Positions 42,701 through 50,323 of a stretch of 64,000 bases of DNA are shown piece by piece. How positions within the stretch are numbered: position 1 is the first letter of the stretch; each line of letters begins with the position of its first letter. The notes below the pieces were generated by a model. The model made no database searches and was not told the DNA's origin. It was given only the letters and a program-made list of their open reading frames with translations. Position numbers and translations under genes: made by a program. This stretch comes from Schlesneria sp. (GTDB taxonomy: Bacteria > Planctomycetota > Planctomycetia > Planctomycetales > Planctomycetaceae), in NCBI GenBank assembly GCA_028291515.1, contig JAQGHU010000046.1, positions 105,647 through 169,646 on the forward strand, in the 5' to 3' direction.

Positions 42701-43900
42701 ATGAAGATACTCGCCAGCGTGACGATAGTGCTTGTTTGCTCGGCGCTGCTTGCGGCTGAACCAGCATGGAATCCGGATATCTTGAATACACCGTCCATCG
42801 GTGGCGTAACAGGTGGGCTCACTTCTCAATACGCGGATGGCACGGATCAGATTGACCGAGCGATATTCGCAAATCGTGGAATCCTTTTGGCTGCCGAACC
42901 TACTGGTGTCCTCAAAGCGTCCGGCGCTGGGCGGCTGGATATTCTGGTCGCGATTGATGGCTATCGTGTCGAAACGGTTCCCGAATTCCGTGCTGCCGTG
43001 GTGCGACTCGTGCCCGGAAAAGAGACCATATTTACCCTCGCAAAACACGAAGTTACCGCCAGCGGGTTGGACTACAAAACAATAACGTTCACGGCAGTTG
43101 TGCCAACCAGACGGGAAGCAATCCTAGCCAGTCTGAAGGTTGCAGAGGATCGTGTCACCGGTCAGAGGTGGGCCAAGCATGTGGAAGGGCTAACCGGTAA
43201 CGGCATCGTACCTTACTTTCAGTTGTTCAATGATGCCGCGACAAACTTGAGAGTGCAGATTCAGACGGTAAATGAACGGCTGCTGATACCTACTGAAATC
43301 GTAATTCGCTCCGGCGATGTGCTTTCGCGATTCCCGGTGAAATTTGACGAAGTATCAACGGACATTGGGGGAGGGCTGGCGTCTGCACTCATTGACTGGA
43401 AGGTGAATGACGAGATGCTGGATACGCTCACTTCAATCGCTGTTCGGGATGCTTCTATTCTGCGATTTGAGGCTCGCGACTCAAAGGTGCGAGATATCGA
43501 TCTTGACGACGAAGATTCACAGAAAATTGCGGATGTTTTGGTGGCGTACAAGTTGAAGGGTGGCAACATCCCAAACGAAAAAATGAAGTGGTGGGAAGAG
43601 CGAGCCAAGAAGAAAGATGAGCAGGCCGCCGGAGTGGACCTAAAGAAACTGGAACCACCCAAGGTCTTCATGCCGCCTGCATCCGAAGTTGCGAAGCCCA
43701 AGCCAAAACCAATTCCACCGCCGACAGAAGCAGAACTGCTTGCGAAGAAGGAAACTGAGGCCGCGAAAAAGCTGAAGCTGGCGAAGACATTCGTTGAGCG
43801 AGGTGATGGGCAAGCCGCGACTAAACGCCTCAATGAGATTGTGGAGCAATTTGACGGCACCGATGCAGCAGAACAGGCTAAAAGGTTGTTGAAGAAATAA
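42701..43900 (+). CDS. Exported PDZ-like/coiled protein
   Basis: 399 residues from ATG 42701; signal peptide ILASVTIVLVCSALLAA. The first half includes a PDZ-like segment (GVLKASGAGRLDILVAIDGYRV); the second half is charged, with a Pro/Lys-rich linker and a C-terminal TPR-like FVERGDGQAATKRLNEIVEQ. Function unknown. Confidence 0.55.
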   Translation: MKILASVTIVLVCSALLAAEPAWNPDILNTPSIGGVTGGLTSQYADGTDQIDRAIFANRGILLAAEPTGVLKASGAGRLDILVAIDGYRVETVPEFRAAVVRLVPGKETIFTLAKHEVTASGLDYKTITFTAVVPTRREAILASLKVAEDRVTGQRWAKHVEGLTGNGIVPYFQLFNDAATNLRVQIQTVNERLLIPTEIVIRSGDVLSRFPVKFDEVSTDIGGGLASALIDWKVNDEMLDTLTSIAVRDASILRFEARDSKVRDIDLDDEDSQKIADVLVAYKLKGGNIPNEKMKWWEERAKKKDEQAAGVDLKKLEPPKVFMPPASEVAKPKPKPIPPPTEAELLAKKETEAAKKLKLAKTFVERGDGQAATKRLNEIVEQFDGTDAAEQAKRLLKK

Positions 43901-43983
43901 CCCACCATCAGGTTCGCATCACAGTTGAAGTCGCAGAACATACGGTCTATTGAATTAAAACTCGATTCAGTTTGAGGGCATCG

Positions 43984-44427
43984 ATGAATCATGATGACAG
44001 CGGGATCTGCCCGATTTGTGGTGTGCGAATTGGAGCTGGGAAGTATCCGACACAAGGCGAATTGCAACGATGGGCTAACGCACCGCTGTGTCCCAGTTGT
44101 GGTCGTTTGCTTGATTGGCCTTCAGACAGCCCGTCAGTACCACGGTCTCCTCCCACGCGAAGACCGGTTCCTCTTCCGCCAACTGCCCCCACGATCCAAT
44201 ATCCGGTTCTCACACCTATTAAGAGCAAAGCGATGACGCCCAAATCTGCAGCAGAATTCCTGACATCCCATTTCCTGGAAGCTGGGAGTTTCGTCGCTGC
44301 CGGGGGAAGCATGGGCGCTCAGCCTATAGCTGCCAACTCTAGTTGGAGCGCCGACGCCGACGTGACTGGGTTCTCTGGCTTAGCAGTTGAGTCTGTTGGC
44401 TACACAATGTGGGACGACTATCTGTGA
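43984..44427 (+). CDS. Zinc-ribbon protein, first gene of protease operon
   Basis: 147 residues from ATG 43984. N-terminal CPIC (11-14) and CPSC make a zinc ribbon; a Pro-rich linker (PTRRPVPLPPTAPTI) and an acidic C-terminus follow. Its stop overlaps the protease start (GTGA at 44424). Not seen in other protease operons I know; partner or substrate of the protease. Confidence 0.55.
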   Translation: MNHDDSGICPICGVRIGAGKYPTQGELQRWANAPLCPSCGRLLDWPSDSPSVPRSPPTRRPVPLPPTAPTIQYPVLTPIKSKAMTPKSAAEFLTSHFLEAGSFVAAGGSMGAQPIAANSSWSADADVTGFSGLAVESVGYTMWDDYL

Positions 44428-45188
44428 GGCCGGAGCAGTCGGTCACTGCCACAAATCTGGGGAATTTCTACGAGAGGAAAGGCCGAGTTGCATGCGGAAG
44501 CTCTTGTGCTCCAAGCAGTAAGCAATACAGTGGGACATTCGGGGCGATCGTAAAACGAATGGACACGCTCTATGCTCTCTCAAATAATCATGTATTTGCA
44601 GACTGCAACCACGTTCCGGTAGGTCAGCCAATAATTTCGCCCAGCGGCCCCGATTCTCGGCCCAACCTTCCTCCTCCTCGGCAGATTTGCGCGCATTCTG
44701 AGATTGTGGAATTGCGAAGTGGAACCCCGGCCCTCGTATCTCCTTGCCTCGCTGACCTTGCAATCGCCGAAATACCGGACGGGCAAGTGGTTTCGTCCTG
44801 GCAGGGAGACACCGATGGTGGATACGACACGCCGCATGTTCCTGCTGATCTTGCTACTGGACTGGAAGTTAAGAAATGGGGACGAACGACGAGGTTGACT
44901 CGGGGTATAATGCAATCTGTGCAGATCACCACAAGTATTCCGTATGACGGCCAGCATTTTCGCGCACTTGTATGGTTGCGGGGGGCTTGGACCGTCGAAT
45001 CTATCAATGAAGAGGCATTTGCCCTGCCAGGAGATTCAGGAAGCTTGGTCGTGACTGCGGATGGTAAGAAAGCTGTCGGCATTTTGTTTGCTGTTGCTGC
45101 GAAAGGGCGGATTGCTTTTGTAATCCCGATTGACCGTGTTCTTCAGTCGTTTGGTGGGATAAATTTGGTAAGTAAGCACGGCGTATGA
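44424..45188 (+). CDS. Trypsin-like serine protease, Nal1-like
   Basis: 254 residues from GTG 44424 (44409 possible). Catalytic triad: H in LSNNHVFADCN, D in LADLAIAEIPD, S in ALPGDSGSLVV. No signal peptide, so cytoplasmic. The region between (KWGRTTRLTRG) is typical of the Nal1-like/S1 group. The following small gene encodes what is usually the N-terminal domain of such proteins. Target unknown. Confidence 0.75.
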   Translation: MRPEQSVTATNLGNFYERKGRVACGSSCAPSSKQYSGTFGAIVKRMDTLYALSNNHVFADCNHVPVGQPIISPSGPDSRPNLPPPRQICAHSEIVELRSGTPALVSPCLADLAIAEIPDGQVVSSWQGDTDGGYDTPHVPADLATGLEVKKWGRTTRLTRGIMQSVQITTSIPYDGQHFRALVWLRGAWTVESINEEAFALPGDSGSLVVTADGKKAVGILFAVAAKGRIAFVIPIDRVLQSFGGINLVSKHGV

Positions 45189-45415
45189 TCACAATGACTA
45201 TTCACGAGGCGGCCGAGACTTTGGCGGCCGAATTATCCGGCTTTAAGTGGTTTGTCTCCCTTGGGGTGGGAAACCCGAATGGGATTCAGACCATCTATGT
45301 CTATGTGAAATCGTTGCGCCATCCGCAATTGGCAGGCCTGCGAGACGGATACCAAGGATTCCCGGTTGTTATCGAAAATACTGGTGTGGTGCGGCCTGCG
45401 AATTCTTCGTTCTGA
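45185..45415 (+). CDS. Nal1-type N-terminal domain as separate protein
   Basis: 76 residues; ATG overlaps the protease stop (ATGA). WFVSLGVGNPNGIQTIYVYV ... LAGLRDGYQGFPVVIENTG resembles the VVGVGIG...V-Y-V...P...I-x-G-x-P-V-V domain that precedes the protease domain in fused proteins. Possibly an inhibitor or substrate adaptor of the protease. Confidence 0.6.
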   Translation: MITMTIHEAAETLAAELSGFKWFVSLGVGNPNGIQTIYVYVKSLRHPQLAGLRDGYQGFPVVIENTGVVRPANSSF

Positions 45416-45582
45416 CTCCAAGGTTTCGGCCCCAGCCAGCCGAATTGACGAGGTCCTCGAAGCGTGTTTTTACCTACCACCGCTGGCTTCTTCGATGGCA
45501 GCAGCTTACCTTGCGATTCCAAGGATGCAGCCGCCACCACCATTTCAGCGATCGCGTCAGTGATGTGCTGTGGTGCTGTCAT
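45301..45582 (-). CDS. Possible small overlapping gene
   Basis: 93 residues beginning MTAPQHITDAIAEMVVAAAS, starting within the stop codon of the truncated gene at 45579 (ATGA). Its 3' part is antisense to the gene at 45185, which is the better-supported one. Kept only because of the overlap and the helical start. Confidence 0.25.
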   Translation of the reverse strand: MTAPQHITDAIAEMVVAAASLESQGKLLPSKKPAVVGKNTLRGPRQFGWLGPKPWSQNEEFAGRTTPVFSITTGNPWYPSRRPANCGWRNDFT

Positions 45583-45746
45583 TTGAGTGTCACGCCAGGC
45601 CGTTTTAGTGAAACCGTCGGGTCGCTGCTGTCTGCAGTGTCGGAACGATCGAACTTCGCTGCGACTTTGGTTATTGGCTCGCGCCACACCATCGCGTAAA
45701 GCTCTGATCGAGTAATGATCAACTCCTCGCGGACCATAAGGCTCAT
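45579..45746 (-). pseudogene. Internally deleted ELYxxVW-family copy
   Basis: 55 residues from ATG 45746: LIITRSELYAMVWREPITKV, then RSDTA joined directly to DSSDPTVSLKRPGV, which corresponds to the far C-terminal DKIDPMVSSLKLPGV of the 41139 protein. About 140 codons have been lost in frame. Confidence 0.7.
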
Positions 45747-45823
45747 TTGGTCCTTTCTATCGGAAGCAGTTCCCTCGCCACGAAGGCGACGTTCTGAAAA
45801 TCTCGTCCATTTTTAATATGCAA

Positions 45824-45860
45824 GACATATCTCTTGATTGTCGTCATCAAGAAATATATC
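45824..45860. promoter_or_regulatory. 37-bp imperfect palindrome, operator candidate
   Basis: Core CTTGAT (45833-45838) and ATCAAG (45846-45851) with a 7-base centre; AT-rich arms extend the dyad to 45824-45860 with two mismatches. It lies 41 bp before the small gene at 45901 and its RHH neighbour, so it may be bound by that RHH protein. Confidence 0.5.
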
Positions 45861-45900
45861 ATGCTCTGCGTCAGGCCAACACCATACAAGGAAACGAAAC

Positions 45901-46035
45901 ATGGAACGCGGACAAGAACACAACGGTGGCAAGTGGATCGGGAAGACAGCCAAGAGCAGCGAGTGGGTCTGGTATCCAGGCAGCGACCAGAGTTTCGAAG
46001 AGATGTGCAAGACCTTCGACCGGATGTACAAGTAA
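45901..46035 (+). CDS. 44-residue protein upstream of RHH gene
   Basis: ERGQEHNGGKWIGKTAKSSE, WVWYPGSDQSFEEMCKTFDR and MYK. AAGGAAACGAAAC precedes the ATG. Conserved-looking aromatic residues. Function unknown; might pair with the RHH protein. Confidence 0.5.
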   Translation: MERGQEHNGGKWIGKTAKSSEWVWYPGSDQSFEEMCKTFDRMYK

Positions 46036-46083
46036 CGAACAAACCAAGGGCCGGGGACCACAATCCGGCCATCGGAGATTCTC

Positions 46084-46287
46084 ATGCAGAAGAAGAAGCC
46101 CGCCGGTCCTCAGCCGCTTGTCTCCAAGCTGATTAAGTTCCCCCAAGATTGGATTGAGCGAATCGACGCCACCCGCGGTGATCTGTCGTTCAGTGATTTT
46201 GTACGCCAGGCAGTGGGCGACAAGCTCGGGACCGATGGACTGAGCCAGATGGCTAAATGGGGTGGCGATCGACTGACGGAGAAGTGA
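46084..46287 (+). CDS. Ribbon-helix-helix-like DNA-binding protein
   Basis: 67 residues. PLVSKLIKFPQDWIERIDAT forms the strand and first helix, DLSFSDFVRQAVGDKL the second, as in RHH/CopG proteins. Such proteins regulate their own operon, often through short inverted repeats. The palindrome at 45824 is a plausible target. Confidence 0.6.
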   Translation: MQKKKPAGPQPLVSKLIKFPQDWIERIDATRGDLSFSDFVRQAVGDKLGTDGLSQMAKWGGDRLTEK

Positions 46288-46315
46288 ATTTGTTGTGATG
46301 GCTTGGAGTATTCAA

Positions 46316-46666
46316 ATGGCACAGATCCATCTCGATGAGAACGACATGCAGCAACTGACAGAGCGAGTCATTCGTGCGATTCAGCCTGTATTAAACGATT
46401 TGATCAAGGCCTCGGCGTTACGCCCAATAGCGATCGCGAAAGTAGACCCGACACCAATATCTCCCGCCGATACGTCGTGGGGCTATGTTTTTGGAGTGGA
46501 CGGCCTCATGACGGTCGATGCAGCTGGCGAATTCCTCTCAGTCTCTGGCCGTACACTAGATCGCCTTTCAGTGCAGGGAAAGATTCGCAAGGGTCGCTTC
46601 CCAAGCAATGTTCGAGCGTTTTGCAAACGATCTGTCTTTGAGTTTGCTCAGTCTCTCGAAGAGTAA
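46316..46666 (+). CDS. Excisionase-like HTH protein, paralogue 1
   Basis: 116 residues from ATG 46316. An N-terminal helix-rich part (QIHLDENDMQQLTERVIRAI) is followed by SWGYVFGVDGLMTVDAAGEF, an HTH (FLSVSGRTLDRLSVQGKI) and RSVFEFAQSLEE. The same design as the next gene. Binds DNA presumably as excisionase or regulator. Confidence 0.6.
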   Translation: MAQIHLDENDMQQLTERVIRAIQPVLNDLIKASALRPIAIAKVDPTPISPADTSWGYVFGVDGLMTVDAAGEFLSVSGRTLDRLSVQGKIRKGRFPSNVRAFCKRSVFEFAQSLEE

Positions 46667-46762
46667 AGTGCGTGGAACCGTCGGGACCGTCTTCTGTGGT
46701 TAAGTTAAGGTCATCGCCTTGTCGGGTGCATTTGGGACGCGACCTCAGGAACGGAGAAGGAG

Positions 46763-47119
46763 ATGGCACAGTTGAACCTCGATGATCACGATGTGAGACG
46801 AATCGCAGAGCAGATCATCTCGGTCTTGAAACCGGTGATCAAATCGTTTACTGCAACGCGAAGAGTGGCCACCGATATCAAGTTCGCCAGTGATCCAGAA
46901 CCGCAATCGGCGGCAGACAAATCTTGGGGCTATGTCTTCGGTGTCGACGGGCTCATGAGCTGCGAGCAAGCAACCGCATTCTTGGGTGACCTTAGCCGCA
47001 GCAGCATGGAGCGGCTTGTTGAAGGCGGCAAGATCAGGCAGGGACGCCCCAAGCCAAGAGGTTTTCTAAAATTCTGTCGGCGTTCTGTTCGTGAATACGC
47101 TCAGTCCCTAGAAGAGTAG
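46763..47119 (+). CDS. Excisionase-like HTH protein, paralogue 2
   Basis: 118 residues; aligns with paralogue 1 over QLNLDDHDVRRIAEQIISVL, SWGYVFGVDGLMSCEQATAF, SRSSMERLVEGGKI and the identical QSLEE end. Diverged elsewhere, so an old tandem duplication. Confidence 0.6.
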   Translation: MAQLNLDDHDVRRIAEQIISVLKPVIKSFTATRRVATDIKFASDPEPQSAADKSWGYVFGVDGLMSCEQATAFLGDLSRSSMERLVEGGKIRQGRPKPRGFLKFCRRSVREYAQSLEE

Positions 47120-47528
47120 CAGTCGGTCACGACCCACTTCGTGGTCAATCGCAACGATAGTGGGCTTGCAATTCCGCAAGTCCCAAGCTAATTGTTTGTT
47201 CATCAACGGGAGCCCGCCTATGAGCGGGCAAGGGGTTTCGGTGTTATCAGCACCTACTCCCCCAGGCAGCAGCCCGTTGGACCGAGATTCAACGAACGCG
47301 CCATGTCCACCCAGCGGGGGTTTTATTCCACCCGCCGAGGCTATGCAACGTCTGTTGCTGAGCTTCACATGCTTTTGCGCGTTCCAGTGGAAAGGATTGG
47401 TGCATCAAATGATGTGACACCAGCGCGCCTAGACATATCCAGAAATGAAGACAGACCAGAGGACGGCAATCCCATGGCCTGCGACTTCAACATCAGATTT
47501 ATCGAACTCTTCCCCACAAGGAATTACG
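47120..47528. other. Intergenic region with a hairpin
   Basis: About 410 bp. A perfect 6-bp GCCCGC/GCGGGC hairpin (47212-47229) lies near the left, without a T-run. Open frames here have no convincing protein pattern. Probably promoter region for the operon from 47529. Confidence 0.5.
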
Positions 47529-48209
47529 ATGGATACTATCGAAGGTACGGACATCGAGCAAGCGAATCTGCCAACGTCCGCCGAAAATTCAGTTGGCAGT
47601 GCGTTCGCGATTCTGAATCCCCCGATGAGCTCGCTACCAGCAGGCGTCATTCCGGGAACCATCCCCCCCAGTGGAACATTGCTCTCGGTTGAGCAATGGA
47701 AGCTGGTGATGCAGTTGCAGATTGCAAAGGTGCCGAAACAGGCTGACGTTCCGAAGCCGTGGCATCCTGCCGCAGAACAGATCCCTGCTCCAGACATGTC
47801 GCACCCTCGATACGCTCCGACATGCGGCCTCGTGACGATCACCAATGAAGTCTGGGTGCCCAAGAGCCCCAGAGCGGTCCCACCGAGTGTCACGAATCGG
47901 CTCGGCATGGCGCTGTCTGCTCAGTTCGCCATGTTCTACAACAACTCGCACGACGCCCACCGGCATCATCGTTGGGCGCTCGTCACGAGTCGTGGGCCGG
48001 TGATCATCCTTTGCGGCATCAACCCCGAGACTCGGCCATCCGATCCGGCTGACTTCCCGCCGTGCGTACTCGGTGGCCTGATTTCGGAAGTAGCGGAGCA
48101 ACTGATGATCGAGGCCAACGCGCCGCGGTGTCAGTTCGCCCGAGTGCCAAAGGAATGGACGATCGTCGTTCGTCGCGCGGACCGAGTAGGACAGGACGGT
48201 GGCGCATGA
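47529..48209 (+). CDS. Hypothetical protein, first gene of coupled operon
   Basis: 226 residues from ATG 47529 (AAGGA upstream). Pro-rich N-terminal half (PPMSSLPAGVIPGTIPPSG), then WKLVMQLQIAKVPKQ, a WALVTSRGPVIILCGINPET segment and a helical end. Stop overlaps the next ATG. No family recognised. Confidence 0.55.
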   Translation: MDTIEGTDIEQANLPTSAENSVGSAFAILNPPMSSLPAGVIPGTIPPSGTLLSVEQWKLVMQLQIAKVPKQADVPKPWHPAAEQIPAPDMSHPRYAPTCGLVTITNEVWVPKSPRAVPPSVTNRLGMALSAQFAMFYNNSHDAHRHHRWALVTSRGPVIILCGINPETRPSDPADFPPCVLGGLISEVAEQLMIEANAPRCQFARVPKEWTIVVRRADRVGQDGGA

Positions 48210-48481
48210 TCAGTGCCGCACTATCACAACTCGAAGCCGCGATGAGTGACGCGGTTACCAAGCGAAACCTGCTTTCGCCACGCCAACAAATGTTCGTCCG
48301 GATGACTGCAGAGGGTAAGTCCGCGAAGCAGATCGCGTTCGCCGCCAGTATCTCGGTCAAGACCGTCGAAACGCACCGGGCCGCGGTGATGAAGAAATGG
48401 GGCACCAAATCCCCGATCGAGATGATTCGCACGGCCATCATGCTTCAACTGGCCGAGATGGAAACCGAGGTGGCCGCGTGA
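48206..48481 (+). CDS. LuxR-type HTH protein
   Basis: 91 residues from ATG 48206 (ATGA overlap). The C-terminal LSPRQQMFVRMTAEGKSAKQ, then ISVKTVETHRAAVMKKW is the LuxR/GerE HTH. No receiver or autoinducer domain, so it regulates by itself or as partner. Next start overlaps its stop (GTGA). Confidence 0.75.
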   Translation: MISAALSQLEAAMSDAVTKRNLLSPRQQMFVRMTAEGKSAKQIAFAASISVKTVETHRAAVMKKWGTKSPIEMIRTAIMLQLAEMETEVAA

Positions 48482-48906
48482 AGACAGCAACCAGACCCAA
48501 AGGAACGGAATCCAAAATGACCAAAACCAAAGTGAAGCGCAACCCGGTCGGCAAGCTCGTCACTGAGCAGATGCGGGCGCTGCTTGATCGGATCGACACC
48601 GCGACGTCGAAAGCTCGGTCGAAAGTGTTTGTTGATGCCGACTGGTGCGAGGGGTATGCATTTGAGGACGGGAGCTCGCAGCCGATCGGGCCATCTCCAA
48701 CGGAGGAATGCACGACCATCAAGGTCGGAATCGCGTTCCACGGAAAACTGGATGCAACGCGACCGCTGATTCCTCAGTTGATTACATGGTTGGCAAAGTG
48801 TGCGGGCGATCTCGTGAAAGCCCATGAAGGTGTTTCATCAGTCAAGGAAGCCCGAGACATCAGAGCCCTACGGGTGTTAATCGCACAGACGGAGGTGGTG
48901 ACATGA
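48478..48906 (+). CDS. Hypothetical protein
   Basis: 142 residues from GTG 48478; ATG 48517 (MTKTKVKRN) is the alternative. Basic N-terminus, a helix TEQMRALLDRIDTATSKARS, an acidic middle and a C-terminal helical part. Stop overlaps the next ATG. Function unknown. Confidence 0.5.
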   Translation: MKTATRPKGTESKMTKTKVKRNPVGKLVTEQMRALLDRIDTATSKARSKVFVDADWCEGYAFEDGSSQPIGPSPTEECTTIKVGIAFHGKLDATRPLIPQLITWLAKCAGDLVKAHEGVSSVKEARDIRALRVLIAQTEVVT

Positions 48907-49484
48907 ATCAGCAATCACCAATCTCCGAAGCAATGAAATTGCTGTTCAAACGTGCTGACCAATTAAGGGAGCAGCGTGTTGCGAGAGCACTGGGGAGACC
49001 GGTGGCGGTTTCGCCGATTGTCGCACCAGAGTCTGAACCGACACCAGCACAGTGTTGCTCCAATTGTGGCAAGCGGAAGCCGCTCAACAAAAATCGTCGG
49101 TGTGCTGGTTGTGCAAAAGTCACCGCTGATCGCATTGGAGCAACAGCAAGGGCGACCAGGGAAACTCGGTTGGCGAGACTCGCGGCATGGGAACCGCCAC
49201 CATGTTGCACACGATGCAGTGGGCCGGGACCACTCAGCAAGCGCCTGAAGCTGTGTCAAGAATGCTTCCATCGGCACAACGAACAGCAACAGCGAAAGCA
49301 TCGCGTCTATCGGCTGGTCAGCACTCCCAAAGACCATCGGATGGAACTGGTCTATGACGAGGAGATCCTGAAGGGCAGGTGCCCAACGTGCGGCACTGGC
49401 ATCGATCCCGATCTGCCAGCGTGCGCGAGGCACATGACGATCGTGCTACTCAAGAAAATGCGGAGCAATGCGGTTGAGGTCTGA
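48903..49484 (+). CDS. Multi-zinc-finger protein
   Basis: 193 residues (ATGA overlap). Cys pairs: CSNC and CAGC (about 52-70), CTRC with CQEC (about 102-120), and CPTCG (about 165). Between them basic helices. A DNA- or RNA-binding role is likely. Last firm gene of the coupled operon. Confidence 0.6.
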   Translation: MNQQSPISEAMKLLFKRADQLREQRVARALGRPVAVSPIVAPESEPTPAQCCSNCGKRKPLNKNRRCAGCAKVTADRIGATARATRETRLARLAAWEPPPCCTRCSGPGPLSKRLKLCQECFHRHNEQQQRKHRVYRLVSTPKDHRMELVYDEEILKGRCPTCGTGIDPDLPACARHMTIVLLKKMRSNAVEV

Positions 49485-49678
49485 TGATCACCGGTTTGCT
49501 CGCCCAGCCGGATAGCTACTGGCCAGCGGGTTGTTTTTCAGTTGTTGTAAGTCCTTTGTTCATAATGTGCCCTTCAACGGCGTTTTTCCGCACTGACCCG
49601 CCACTGCCATTGGGCTGGAGTTGGGATGCACTTCTTCTGCTTGCTCTGCCCAGTGCCAGCGACAAAACGTGTCATTAG
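49484..49678 (+). CDS. Possible small hydrophobic ORF
   Basis: 64 residues from ATG 49484, overlapping the previous stop (TGATG). Contains hydrophobic segments and many Pro/Trp residues. Weak: coupling is the only support. Confidence 0.3.
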   Translation: MITGLLAQPDSYWPAGCFSVVVSPLFIMCPSTAFFRTDPPLPLGWSWDALLLLALPSASDKTCH

Positions 49679-49829
49679 AGATTCCCGACAATTACAAAGA
49701 TGCGATTGCTCAATCAAATGGAATGTGCAAAGCCGAACGTCGTAAAAGCCTCCTCGCTGGCAGATCTCGCCTGACTAGTGTCAGGGCGAAATATCCAGGG
49801 AAATCCTATCCGGCGGCTTGACCAGGTGG

Positions 49830-50321
49830 CTATTCGGCTCTTGCTGCAGCGGCGACTGTGTCGAGCTGAATCACTGGGTAATAGTACTTGTACTCTCCAG
49901 TTGTTGCGTCCTCAAAGGCAATGGTGAATTCTAGATTGCTTTGCTTTGCCAGCTTGTAATACATCCACACATAATAAACTCTAGGTCCGAATTCGCCTAC
50001 GGGAACACCACCCACTTCCAATATTGTGTCGCCTACGCGAAGTCCCGCATTTTCAGCCGCAGTACCAGCGGCAATTTTAGTAATTACTGCACCTTGAGGA
50101 AGTGCCGCTCCCTGCGGCGTTTGGCCATACATGGTTTCAATCCCCAGCATTACCGTCAACTGCTTAAATCCGTCAGTGTTATATCGTGTTAAATGTTCAC
50201 GCCGGCTTTCTGCGGATGCGCGAGTTGTCGGCTTTTGCTGGGCTGTCGCACAATCCCCAAACGCCACAGTCAAGACAGACACAAGAAAACAAAGTACAAA
50301 TGCCTTCGTCACGATCGTCAC
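49830..50321 (-). CDS. Secreted PDZ-domain protein
   Basis: 163 residues with a signal peptide (VLCFLVSVLTVAFGDCATA). A PDZ domain covers ALPQGAVITKIAAGTAAENA and LRVGDTILEVGGVPVG. PDZ domains bind peptide ends. Same strand as the longer PDZ protein at 50324, two bases apart, so one operon. Confidence 0.65.
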   Translation of the reverse strand: MTIVTKAFVLCFLVSVLTVAFGDCATAQQKPTTRASAESRREHLTRYNTDGFKQLTVMLGIETMYGQTPQGAALPQGAVITKIAAGTAAENAGLRVGDTILEVGGVPVGEFGPRVYYVWMYYKLAKQSNLEFTIAFEDATTGEYKYYYPVIQLDTVAAAARAE

Positions 50322-50323
50322 TC

